From: Bog-159 sp963738345
GTDB taxonomy: Bacteria > Acidobacteriota > Terriglobia > Bryobacterales > Bryobacteraceae
Length of the DNA: 64,000 nucleotides
Reading direction: 5' to 3'
Assembly: GCA_963738345.1 (NCBI GenBank)
Contig: CAVTWI010000002.1
Coordinates: 4,526,001 to 4,590,000 of the forward strand
The position numbers and the translations under genes are program-made. Below the pieces are notes generated by a model. The model did not search any database. It had not been told where the DNA came from and was given only the letters and a program-made list of their open reading frames with translations. The stretch's first letter is position 1. The number at the start of each line of letters is the position of its first letter. This document shows positions 1 to 7,275 of this stretch, in pieces.

Positions 1-237
1 TTGAGCAGGCTGGGCGCCGATCAGGTCGCACATTATGCGTTCCATCTCTTCTGGAGGTGTCACGCACAACTCCTCCGGAACGGCTATCAGGTCCAAGTCA
101 TTGCCTTTTCCATCACGCGAGACCGAGCCATGAATCGCCAGAGCATAGCCGTTCTCCCGAAACGCCGGGTGCAGCACTGTGAGAACTTGCATTGCCTGAT
201 CGATTGTCCACCCCGGACCGTCGCCCCACTTCGCCAT
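1..237 (-). CDS. Nucleotidyltransferase-like protein, 3' end cut off by the window edge
   Basis: An open frame starts at the ATG at 237 and runs off the left edge with 79 codons and no stop. Residues 37-49 carry the minimal nucleotidyltransferase signature: a glycine-serine pair after a hydrophobic strand (AIHGS), eight residues, then DLD followed by hydrophobics (DLDLIAV). In that superfamily these residues bind the nucleotide and metal. A GGAG lies about ten bases before the ATG, and the gene starts only 27 bases after the Argonaute stop, in the same direction, so it is probably the third gene of the SPARTA transcription unit. Whether it transfers nucleotides, acts as a toxin or antitoxin, or is a passenger cannot be told from 79 residues. 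The reading frame is well supported; the role is inference. Confidence 0.72.
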   Translation of the reverse strand, partial: MAKWGDGPGWTIDQAMQVLTVLHPAFRENGYALAIHGSVSRDGKGNDLDLIAVPEELCVTPPEEMERIMCDLIGAQPAQ

Positions 238-264
238 GTTTATCACTCCCGCCCGTTCGCTTGC

Positions 265-1923
265 TCAAATGTAAAACTTGAAGGGCAATCGCGGTTCGCC
301 GTCCATCGGCGCCGAGATCAAGACATCTCCGACCTCATTGGCGAAACGAATTGTCACGGGCATTCGATCATTGAACAGACACGAATTGAAGTTAATCTTC
401 GTCAGGCCCATCACGTCAACCAGGACAGCCCGTAAATCACACGCTCCTCGCTGCACCCTCACCATGATGGGGTTCGGCGTTTCCGGCCCCATGTACGTGT
501 CCAAACGGGGCACAAAACCTGACGTCCAGAGATAGGCGCTCCTGTCGCCAAGGGGTAGCGCAGTACCGCGAATGACCGGATAGTTTCCCATTCGGTACAA
601 CTTGAGGTCTTCATAGGCGTCGGAAATCTGAATCCCCAACACCTTCGTGTCAGTTCCTGCACCTTTTTCGAAACCGGCCCATTCATCATCTGCGAAGTTG
701 GAAGACGCATGGATGAACAACTCCTTCGGTGGTGAATCGTGCAGACGGAGATACTCACCAATTACCAGCTCGACCAGCCCTTTGGCCGCGGCTTCATCAA
801 GATGATATTGCTTCGTCTCTGGATTGAACCATGATCCCGGCGCTCCCCGAAAGACCACACCTTCGCCGTTCGATAGAAACATTTGCGCCGCGCAGCAGGC
901 GTGCCTGACGTCGGCAGTTAAATCCGTTCGTTTGTAGACGAGGCCGACATAACAGACGCCCGGTCGGACGTTAGCCAATTGCCATGGCCGCCCTCCGCCC
1001 TTGTAATAGGCTCCCGTGCCTAGCTTCCAGGCGATCGTGGCCGGATCTTCGAGACGCCGCAGAGGCATTCCGTTCGCCTTTGTAAAGTCCTCCGGCGCGA
1101 GGGTGGTCTCGCGGAGAATCTGCGTCACGATCTTGCCCTTGAGGAGCCGGGCTTTCAACTGCCGGCGGAAGTGCGTGGCATATTCGTAGACGTCAGCACC
1201 TTCATGCTCCTCTGGAAACAAGCTGGGAGCCACTTTCAGTTCTCCAGCCTTTCGCTTTGAAATAGTGATGTTTCCAATCACAGCTTCTGCTCGCGCCAAT
1301 CGCGATTGCGGCCGCCCCAGTTCGTAAATGATTTCTGGGATGATAACGAACCAGAAGCTGGGCGGAGCCTCAAGCCGATTCTCCTCGGCTTCCAATCGTG
1401 ATACGAACAGATCCACGCACGCATGAATGGCTTCATGCCGGTTCTGTATGTGAATCTTTTCGTCAATTTCCTGAAGTTGAATATCCTGGATTACGGCCAC
1501 GGGTTTCTCAGGCCATTCGCTATTGAAGGCCTCTTGAAAACCGGGAAAAGGAACGTGTTGCGGTTCGATCTTGCGGCTACGAGGTCCGGGGACAGGAATC
1601 GGTATGTAGCCGCGCATCCTCGCTGAAAAGCGGGTGAATCGCTCGATGCCTTCGCGTGTGCCGATGACGCCGTATCGCGTTACGCCGGACCGCTTCTGCG
1701 CGTCGCAAGGACCGAATAGATATAAACCGTCTCGCGGATATTCGACCATCTGGCCATGAGCGAATTCCAGAAGGGGCTCCGGGATATGCCACAACGTTTT
1801 TCGCTCCGGCTGCGCCGGCCGCACGCGCGTTGTTGGCTTTTCGCGACTAGTCCTCTTCGTCGAGGAGTTCGGATTCTTCGTCCTCTTCTGGGAACTCTTC
1901 ACCGGTCTCATCTTCATCGACAT
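265..1923 (-). CDS. Short prokaryotic Argonaute (MID-PIWI), SPARTA subunit
   Basis: A 552-residue protein with the size and ending of short pAgos. A basic N-terminal stretch (about 1-42, 14 Lys/Arg against 2 acidic) is followed by a conserved opening (WHIPEPLLEF at 45-54), a MID-like region around 185-290 and a PIWI-like region from about 295 to the end. The PIWI strand that would carry the first catalytic Asp reads CYVGLVYK, without Asp, so target cleavage is not expected; this is typical of short pAgos, which sense rather than cut. The protein ends in PFKFYI, which resembles short-pAgo C-termini. The start at 1923 is supported by GAGGGAG just upstream and overlaps the end of the TIR-APAZ gene by 77 bases, so the two are translationally linked. 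In studied SPARTA systems the pAgo loads guide RNA and finds invading DNA. Confidence 0.88.
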   Translation of the reverse strand: MSMKMRPVKSSQKRTKNPNSSTKRTSREKPTTRVRPAQPERKTLWHIPEPLLEFAHGQMVEYPRDGLYLFGPCDAQKRSGVTRYGVIGTREGIERFTRFSARMRGYIPIPVPGPRSRKIEPQHVPFPGFQEAFNSEWPEKPVAVIQDIQLQEIDEKIHIQNRHEAIHACVDLFVSRLEAEENRLEAPPSFWFVIIPEIIYELGRPQSRLARAEAVIGNITISKRKAGELKVAPSLFPEEHEGADVYEYATHFRRQLKARLLKGKIVTQILRETTLAPEDFTKANGMPLRRLEDPATIAWKLGTGAYYKGGGRPWQLANVRPGVCYVGLVYKRTDLTADVRHACCAAQMFLSNGEGVVFRGAPGSWFNPETKQYHLDEAAAKGLVELVIGEYLRLHDSPPKELFIHASSNFADDEWAGFEKGAGTDTKVLGIQISDAYEDLKLYRMGNYPVIRGTALPLGDRSAYLWTSGFVPRLDTYMGPETPNPIMVRVQRGACDLRAVLVDVMGLTKINFNSCLFNDRMPVTIRFANEVGDVLISAPMDGEPRLPFKFYI

Positions 1924-3160
1924 CTTCTCCCTCGCCTTCGCTCACGCTTACGGGACTCACAAACATCAACGGCGGAAGCTCGACTTTAATATCGCTTTCC
2001 GGGGCCAACTGAAGCCGTATCAAAGATTCGCCATTTGACAGCCAAAATAGAAAGGCAAGAAGCATATCCCGCCAACGAGCGTTACGCCAGCCCTTGGCGA
2101 ATGACCGCCGCATCCGGTGCGTGCGTTTGCCCGGCAGTGCGGTTTTCCCATCCTCCGAGAACAGGAGTCGCGTGCGCAGCCGAAAGTAGGGGACAAGGCC
2201 TGTACGATACTGCGAAGTGACGCCAAAATGCCATTGCACCTTCCGCTTCTGGGAAGCTCCTCGCAGCACACGGCTGCCTTTTACCTCACCCCAGTCAAAC
2301 GCAAGGCGTGTATCCGGCGTATCTCCTCCGAACCACCACGCAAGCTGGCCGTTTGCCATTTCGAAGGAGTGCAGGCCCCGCGACTTCAGGAAGAGTTCCA
2401 TCCCTTCGTTCGCCAGCCTGGTGAAGATCTTGCGCATTTCGATGTTCGCGATACCGAGTTCCGGCCAACCAACGCTGAGTACATCGCTCAGTAGGGCCTT
2501 GCTTGCACCCGGAATAGGATGCTCCTCGCATGTGACAAAACCGTCGCCGTATGGAACGCGGGGCGACGATAGCATCACTTCGTTGCTACGCAGATCGGCG
2601 TTGCGGTAGTAGTGGATTACATCCGGCACGTTCCTTATTTGCAGCCAGTTCGAAACCAACTGCTCGGGCCGCTGTTCCAGGTGTCTGCCGTGCATCGCCT
2701 GAAGCGAGCTCCATATCGCGGTCGAAGGCTCAATTGATAGCGGGACCTTGTACTCATCCTGCAACGCTGTCAGAAGTTCATGCAGGCCGGAAGACCAGCC
2801 ATCACTGAAATCGATGTATTGCGCGTGCGCGATAAGGAAAGGGGCGTCGAACGGTCCTAACTTCAGGGGAATAATGAACCTTGTGTCACCGATCTTCTTG
2901 GCGACATCAAAGGCAATCTGGATCTCGTTCCGAACGCCCTGCTTCTCGACAGATTTCTGGTTCGCGACGAGGAGAACCTTGCACGCCCGGTTGCGCAAAG
3001 CATCTTCTAATTTGCGCTGCCAGTCGTCACCGCCCGTCAGACGCAGGACATCAGCCCAGACTTCATAACCTGCCGCCGCGAGCTTCGCGCCGAGCCAGAT
3101 TGTAAAGGCGTTATCTTCCGGAGATGCGTGGCTGATGAAAAGAGCTTGCCGTTCGCTCAT
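1847..3160 (-). CDS. TIR-APAZ effector, SPARTA NADase subunit
   Basis: This 437-residue protein has an N-terminal TIR domain (FISHASPEDN at 8-17; putative catalytic Glu79 in RNEIQIA), a middle APAZ region of roughly 150-390, and an extreme acidic tail (20 Asp/Glu among the last 31 residues). TIR-APAZ proteins pair with a short pAgo; on guide-directed target recognition the complexes oligomerise and the TIR domains hydrolyse NAD(P), killing or arresting the infected cell. Published work on related systems describes an acidic C-terminal tail that blocks the nucleic-acid channel in the resting complex, which fits this tail. I chose the ATG at 3160; a TTG eight codons earlier is possible. The 3' end overlaps the pAgo gene by 77 bases. 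Confidence 0.9.
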   Translation of the reverse strand: MSERQALFISHASPEDNAFTIWLGAKLAAAGYEVWADVLRLTGGDDWQRKLEDALRNRACKVLLVANQKSVEKQGVRNEIQIAFDVAKKIGDTRFIIPLKLGPFDAPFLIAHAQYIDFSDGWSSGLHELLTALQDEYKVPLSIEPSTAIWSSLQAMHGRHLEQRPEQLVSNWLQIRNVPDVIHYYRNADLRSNEVMLSSPRVPYGDGFVTCEEHPIPGASKALLSDVLSVGWPELGIANIEMRKIFTRLANEGMELFLKSRGLHSFEMANGQLAWWFGGDTPDTRLAFDWGEVKGSRVLRGASQKRKVQWHFGVTSQYRTGLVPYFRLRTRLLFSEDGKTALPGKRTHRMRRSFAKGWRNARWRDMLLAFLFWLSNGESLIRLQLAPESDIKVELPPLMFVSPVSVSEGEGEDVDEDETGEEFPEEDEESELLDEED

Positions 3161-3180
3161 CGAGCGTCCAAGTGAGCCCT

Positions 3181-3312
3181 TCAAGGATAGCAGCGAAGAC
3201 GCGGATAAAGGTTTTGGGCCAAAAGCCGTAACTGTATTTTGGCCGGATCAGGTTGCTCTTTTCCCTTGCCAATCCACCTCGCCACGCTGTACTGATAATC
3301 TATCCCCGCCAT
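3181..3312 (-). other. Gap between the two TIR genes, with a weak 43-codon frame
   Basis: The 236 bases between the zinc-ribbon TIR gene and the TIR-APAZ gene hold no recognisable gene. A 43-codon open frame begins at an ATG at 3312 and ends 21 bases before the TIR-APAZ start, but it lacks a clear ribosome-binding site and resembles nothing I know. It may be a leader, a remnant or chance. I could not identify a convincing promoter by eye. Confidence 0.2.
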
Positions 3313-3396
3313 CACGGCAGGAAGTCATGACGGAGCACGGATGATCGTTACTATCGCCAATTTCAAAGGCCGCAGTTTTCATGGCACGACGCGCGA

Positions 3397-4287
3397 TCAG
3401 GGCAACATGGTTATCGTCTCAGGTACCGGAGGAGCGGCCCCCGCTCGCGCAGCCGAACCGGTGAAAGCACACCGGATCGGATCGAAGCTGATAGCCACAG
3501 TCACGTTGAGCACGTTGATGCGGAGCGACGGCCCAGTCATCCGCGCTTCGAACGACACGTCCTCCAAACCCAGCACGTGCAAGGTCCCGCGAATGAGCGA
3601 ATTTTCGATGGGGTTCGCCACGAAAAGAAATCCCGTCGCGGTTGCGGCGCCCAGATCACTCTCGAATGGACGTACCCGTACCCACGGGCAGTCGCCCTTT
3701 GCCTGCTGCTGCCATCCGCAGTCGGCGCACCGGACGACGTAAAGCCGTTCATCGACCATCGGCTCATGCTTTACCAGCGCGCTCAGATTCCTGCTGGCGC
3801 ATACCGGGCAAATCAAATCACGAACCTCATCGCCTTCCGGGTATTGCTTCGCAACCAGCTCAAGGAACCGCTGCTGATGCCGGACAATAACGTCAATCTC
3901 CGCCTCCTCGGGGCAGATCTCCCGCACGATATTTCCGAGGTCGTCGGCGCGCTGAAGGACGAAGCCACGATAGTCAGCCACCAGCGCAGGAAGCGCGGTA
4001 TCGTCCAGCATCAAGGGAATTAGGCGAAACGATGTTTGATCCACCCGCTTGCGGATGGCGGCGCGCATTTCCGTGTCGACCCACTTTGATGCCTTCGCTG
4101 CGGCGCTCCACATCAGCAGGAAGACGTCGCATTCTTCGATGCCCTTTCCGATGCCGCCGGTAATGGATTCGCCCGGCTTGATTTCATACTCATCGAACCA
4201 AAAGCTGATGCCGCGATCCGCAAACAAGCCAGCCAACAGCCGAGCAGTCTCTTTGTCCTTGGCGTTATGGCTGATGAATACTCTCAC
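3397..4287 (-). CDS. TIR-domain protein with zinc ribbon and unknown C-terminal domain
   Basis: A 296-residue protein. Residues 1-125 form a TIR domain: opening strand VFISHNAKD, the FWFDEYEIKPGESI segment, and a candidate catalytic Glu73 in WVDTEMRAA. A four-cysteine zinc ribbon follows (C160, C163, C187, C190). The last 95 or so residues look like a beta-rich domain and match nothing I recognise. It is co-oriented with and 236 bases upstream of the SPARTA pair, and it differs from the SPARTA TIR protein in having neither APAZ nor an acidic tail. The architecture suggests an NAD-consuming or signalling effector whose sensor is the zinc ribbon plus C-terminal domain; that is inference. It lacks the ThsA-type partner of Thoeris nearby. 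Confidence 0.85.
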   Translation of the reverse strand: MRVFISHNAKDKETARLLAGLFADRGISFWFDEYEIKPGESITGGIGKGIEECDVFLLMWSAAAKASKWVDTEMRAAIRKRVDQTSFRLIPLMLDDTALPALVADYRGFVLQRADDLGNIVREICPEEAEIDVIVRHQQRFLELVAKQYPEGDEVRDLICPVCASRNLSALVKHEPMVDERLYVVRCADCGWQQQAKGDCPWVRVRPFESDLGAATATGFLFVANPIENSLIRGTLHVLGLEDVSFEARMTGPSLRINVLNVTVAISFDPIRCAFTGSAARAGAAPPVPETITMLP

Positions 4288-4620
4288 TGCCCCATTTTAG
4301 CTGGAGGCGCCTACACCGGCTCGGCGTAAAAGGTCCAGCCTGCAGGCCGAGGGGAGCGTTTGAGGCAGGTACTACAATACCCGGCGACCACTTCTCATCG
4401 ATTCCGTCAAGTGTCCGGCCACCGTTGGTCACCATCTCGGTGATGTGCCGCGCCACGTCACTCTCCATAAACGGGTTGTGGTAGATGGCACTACGAAGTC
4501 CGAGTGACGTCAACCTCGCGCGAAACGTCCGGACTGGTTTCGTCGGATTAGTACTGATAAACGCGCTTCTGTGCTGGAATCCACCTGGCTGCGTTATCGT
4601 CATGTTGTGGAATGACTTCT
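4288..4620. other. 333-base gap with one weak open frame
   Basis: Between the TIR-zinc-ribbon gene and brnA there is no convincing gene. On the minus strand a 112-codon frame (4603 to 4265) overlaps the start of the TIR gene by 23 bases, has no good ribosome-binding site and no recognisable domain. Around 4583 a 20-base stretch is closely similar to one near 5193 (both contain GGCTGCGTTATC), which hints at a local duplication or shared remnant. Confidence 0.25.
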
Positions 4621-4893
4621 TTAGCCAGTTTTTCTCTTCGCGCCTGGCTTTGGGCGGTCACCCTGCAGCGCCCGGTCGAGTAGGGTCTTGATTACAGCCT
4701 GTCTACTGACGTTGAGGCGTGCCGCCCGCTGATCGAGTTCCCGTAGCATCCCGTGCGTCAGATCGACATTCACGCGGCGGACCGGCCGCACTACCGTAAA
4801 CTTGTTGGTGAAGTAAGACGAAACATCTTCGCCGCGTGATGCCCTCTCGGCAATCTCGTCCGCAGTCGGCGTGGATTTAGACATTTTCGGCAT
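4621..4893 (-). CDS. brnA: BrnA-like ribbon-helix-helix antitoxin
   Basis: A 90-residue protein with a ribbon-helix-helix fold at about 46-85 (RRVNVDLTHGMLRELDQRA, then NVSRQAVIKTLLDRAL), as in CopG-family antitoxins that pair with BrnT. It should bind and neutralise the toxin and repress the shared promoter. The ATG at 4893 is preceded by a strong GGAGGAG about ten bases upstream, which decides this start over possible earlier in-frame starts. It overlaps the toxin gene by 17 bases; toxin-first order is usual for BrnT/BrnA. Confidence 0.85.
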   Translation of the reverse strand: MPKMSKSTPTADEIAERASRGEDVSSYFTNKFTVVRPVRRVNVDLTHGMLRELDQRAARLNVSRQAVIKTLLDRALQGDRPKPGAKRKTG

Positions 4894-5149
4894 AGCTCTG
4901 CTCCTCCTCTTTGGTTGCCGTCCAGGCTGTGACCAAGTCGTAAAACTCGCCGTCCTCGTCATGCTTGACCTCAAAAATTACCGAGCACAAGCGTGCACCG
5001 CACCACCCGATGGCACGGAACTGCTCCGGATCTTCGTTCTTCTGGTCGACAAGGTACACCTGATCGAAGATCTCGCGCGCCTCATTAAGACTGACACCGT
5101 GTTTTTGCTTAACGGCCCGGCTTTTCGCCCAGTCGAACTCAACGCGCAT
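4877..5149 (-). CDS. brnT: BrnT family toxin (ribonuclease-fold)
   Basis: Ninety residues, the usual BrnT length. The opening VEFDWAKSRAVKQKHGVSLNEA is typical of the family, followed by the R-x-IGWC... and LCSVIFEV strands of the RelE-like fold. BrnT toxins cleave RNA and halt translation until neutralised by BrnA. The gene directly precedes and overlaps brnA. A perfect inverted repeat sits just upstream of the start, a likely autoregulatory operator. I saw no strong ribosome-binding site before the ATG at 5149, which would keep toxin translation low. Confidence 0.88.
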   Translation of the reverse strand: MRVEFDWAKSRAVKQKHGVSLNEAREIFDQVYLVDQKNEDPEQFRAIGWCGARLCSVIFEVKHDEDGEFYDLVTAWTATKEEEQSYAENV

Positions 5150-5153
5150 TAGT

Positions 5154-5168
5154 ATATAACTGTTATAT
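5154..5168. promoter_or_regulatory. Palindromic operator candidate for brnT-brnA
   Basis: ATATAAC and GTTATAT form a perfect 7-bp inverted repeat around a single central base, starting four bases upstream of the brnT ATG in an AT-rich patch. Ribbon-helix-helix antitoxins repress their own operons by binding short palindromes near the promoter, so this is a plausible BrnA site. The site is visible; its use is inference. Confidence 0.5.
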
Positions 5169-5242
5169 CATCTCCAGCCTCGTCCGCCCACTCGGCTGCG
5201 TTATCTCCATGTCGCGCGTTGACAATGGACTTCGCGAGGCAA

Positions 5243-5504
5243 CGTCGGGTTTTCGCCGTCCGCACCCATTCCTGCAGCGTTCTCGGATTAATGCAAAAGC
5301 GCGCGCGGACTCCGCCTGCGACATGCGCGCCTTGGTCCGGATGCGCTTTACATCAACCTCGTCCGGCAGCACGATACGTCGTGTAGGTAGTACCGAATCG
5401 CCTTTCACGTGCGCCAAAATCTCCTTGGCGCTCCTCTCCAGCGTGATACCGAGTTTGGTGCGGCCCTTGCTTCTCGTGTTCAGATTGTCCGCGCCCATGA
5501 TCAT
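5243..5504 (-). pseudogene. Dead HigA-like antitoxin, copy 1
   Basis: The first 75 or so residues match the second copy at 33598-33938 almost residue for residue (both contain KEILAHVKGDS and LPTRRIVLPDEV), then the frame slips at a run of four T where copy 2 has five, inside the helix-turn-helix. Homology to copy 2 stops at 5243, so the 3' end is also missing. Intact relatives are XRE-type antitoxins that follow a RelE/HigB toxin. Its ATG overlaps the toxin stop as ATGA, the normal coupled arrangement. Confidence 0.75.
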
Positions 5505-5714
5505 CGTCCTCCTTTTGCCGCTTTCTTGATTTGTGCCGCGAGTTTAGCGAGCACGTTCCGAGTGGCCGGCGATACGGTTTCCATTCGCCGCTTGGCGTAA
5601 ATCGCAGCCATCTAGAGCCGCCCCGGTTCGGCCAGAAAGTACTAGATCACCCGAAAGCCGCCGCTCTTGCCCTTACCTAGTCTCGCCCAGCGAGCCTTGC
5701 GAAATCCGCCGGCC
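5501..5714 (-). pseudogene. Dead RelE/HigB-like toxin, copy 1 (5' truncated, two stops)
   Basis: Reading through stops gives the C-terminal two-thirds of a RelE-fold toxin: GGFRKARWARLGKGKSGGF, then RVI-stop-YFLAEPGRL-stop-MAAIYAKRR and LAKLAAQIKKAAKG. Two TAG codons interrupt it, and the N-terminal third is gone: similarity to copy 2 begins abruptly at about 5714. The second TAG is shared with copy 2 (33308-33601). It cannot make a full toxin. Confidence 0.78.
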
Positions 5715-5833
5715 CTCACCCTCCCGGTGACGTCAGTCTCGAACTAAAAAAGAATACTGCTTCTTTCTCATCGGCGCGAGCCGGCTGTCGAACGTGGCTG
5801 CCACCTGATCTCCAGGCGAGACGCCAGTAACCC

Positions 5834-6265
5834 CTATCTCTTTGCCGGAGTGAGGCTAACAAGCTCCTGTTCGGTGACGAAGTAGGCCACGAAAACAAGA
5901 GCACGCCTGAAATCGAATCCCATCCCCACCACCCTGTCTCGGAGGTCAGAGGGCAACTCCTGCACGATGGCGGCAAAATCCGTCGTGCCGGCTAGGCGAC
6001 TGAATCCTTCCGCGACCTCAGCACACGAACGATGAACGTAACCGTCCCAAGGCTCGTCGAAAAAACGCTCTGCTGGGTCCGCACTCAGCCAATACATTTC
6101 GTAGATTGCATCATCAAATCGAAACTGAAACTGCCCGCCGAGGCAAGCTAACCCCAGACGCTCAGCCGTCGTCAACGCAGCGGGAAAGCACGCGATCTCC
6201 CAGCCAAACTCTCCATCCCGCGCACTCGCACTCTGCGCAAGCTCAGCGGGCAATGAGGAACCCAT
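5834..6265 (-). CDS. Hypothetical protein, 143 residues
   Basis: I do not recognise a domain. The protein is soluble-looking and of ordinary composition, with aromatic-rich stretches (GGQFQFRFDDAIYEMYWLS near 43-61; FRRALVFVAYFVTE near the C-terminus). A GGAG lies eight bases before the ATG at 6265, and codon use resembles neighbouring genes, so it is probably real. It stands alone between a dead toxin-antitoxin locus and a small zinc-ribbon gene, so it could be island cargo, for example an immunity or regulatory protein. That placement is the only clue to function. Confidence 0.68.
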   Translation of the reverse strand: MGSSLPAELAQSASARDGEFGWEIACFPAALTTAERLGLACLGGQFQFRFDDAIYEMYWLSADPAERFFDEPWDGYVHRSCAEVAEGFSRLAGTTDFAAIVQELPSDLRDRVVGMGFDFRRALVFVAYFVTEQELVSLTPAKR

Positions 6266-6389
6266 TGGACTCCATTATCGCTAACAGATAAACCGGGCTC
6301 AACATTCGGCCAAGTCCCAGAATCAGCGTCGCAAAAAGGGTCCTTTGCGTCCATTGGGCCGGGGATAGTCCCGGTTGAAACCGTGAAAG

Positions 6390-6629
6390 TTATACGACCC
6401 AATCACGTTTCGGGTCTTTCACGTATAAACGTTTTACAGTGCCGCAAGAGGTGCACAGGTCAGCAAAAAGGCCTTCCCTTTTCCCCCTTTCGGAAAGCGT
6501 GAAAAAGCCTTTCTCTTTCTCTTTGCAGAGGAGGCCGGGACGTACGTCGCCACCACCACCAGAAGCAGAAACAGTGAGACCGCTGATGAGTTGTGAACCG
6601 CCGCAGTGTTCACATGTATTGTTGGGCAT
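6390..6629 (-). CDS. Small CxxC...CxxC zinc-ribbon protein
   Basis: About 79 residues. One knuckle lies at the N-terminus (CEHCGG) and the second near the C-terminus (CTSCGTVKRLYV), separated by a Gly-rich and charged linker; together they should bind one zinc. I chose the ATG at 6629; a TTG two codons earlier is possible. Upstream ribosome-binding signal is weak. The function is unknown; such short ribbons often bind nucleic acid or act as adaptors. Confidence 0.6.
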   Translation of the reverse strand: MPNNTCEHCGGSQLISGLTVSASGGGGDVRPGLLCKEKEKGFFTLSERGKREGLFADLCTSCGTVKRLYVKDPKRDWVV

Positions 6630-7275
6630 GGACAACTATAGCCCATGTGAGGGTAATTCATGATCTCCCGTACCGTCCTAAAAAGATAAGCTTAGCAACG
6701 TCAACGACCGACCCCTGAAAACAGGGGCTCCGGCGTTGCCAAAATCAGTCGCAAAATGGATGCTTAAAACGGCTTTCGGAGGCCGGTTTATTGATCGTCG
6801 GAAGCATAGAGGAACGTCACGGGGCGGCGTGCCGGCGGACCCGTTGGCAGCGCCAGAATAAGCCGGTAATGAGCCCCGGGAGCAAAACTCCGCCGGTGCA
6901 CTGTTGGACCAACTTTGGATCCGTGTAATTCGGCATCCGCCTTAATTCTCTGCGGCCAGCCATTCCACCATCGCCCTATAATCGTTCAAAACTGTTCGGA
7001 CAAATACTCAACACATGGCCAGCAATATACGGCAGCCCCCAACGCCTTTTTCAGTCACACGTCGAGCCGATTTATTTCGCCCCCACAACTAACTCCAACT
7101 AACTCACTTACCACTCCACCCTCCGCCTCCCCCCCCGTCTGACCCCCAACCCACCAGTTACTCTTAGATCGAGTAAGCAGCATAACTCACCACTTACTAG
7201 CCGTCATCCGCCGCCCCCCGGGCGCCCCCTGACAGCTAAATCTAAAATTGGCTTCGTTCGAACAGAAAGGTAACT
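6630..7275. other. 646-base non-coding stretch
   Basis: No open frame here looks coding on either strand. Apart from a two-tier hairpin at 6695-6739 the region is unremarkable; 7080-7230 is C-rich with short CT runs. It separates the defence-like island from ordinary acidobacterial genes and may mark its edge. Confidence 0.6.
6695..6739. other. Two-tier hairpin in the intergenic region
   Basis: An inner stem CCCCTG-AAAA-CAGGGG (6712-6727) is enclosed by an outer stem GCAACG (6695-6700) with CGTTGC (6734-6739). There is no following T-run, so it is not a textbook terminator. It could be a structured RNA, a regulatory element or chance. Confidence 0.35.

Noticed and set aside
1..435. A 144-codon plus-strand frame at the left edge
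   Set aside because: It is antisense to the nucleotidyltransferase-like frame and the pAgo 3' end, which have clear motifs and ribosome-binding sites.
3397..4287. Thoeris defence system
   Set aside because: There is a TIR protein but no ThsA-like NADase/Sir2 or SLOG partner nearby.
4265..4603. A 112-codon minus-strand frame as a real gene
   Set aside because: No ribosome-binding site or recognisable domain, and it overlaps the well-supported TIR gene start.
6434..6661. A 75-codon minus-strand frame overlapping the small zinc-ribbon gene
   Set aside because: The alternative frame has a paired CxxC...CxxC pattern and this one does not.
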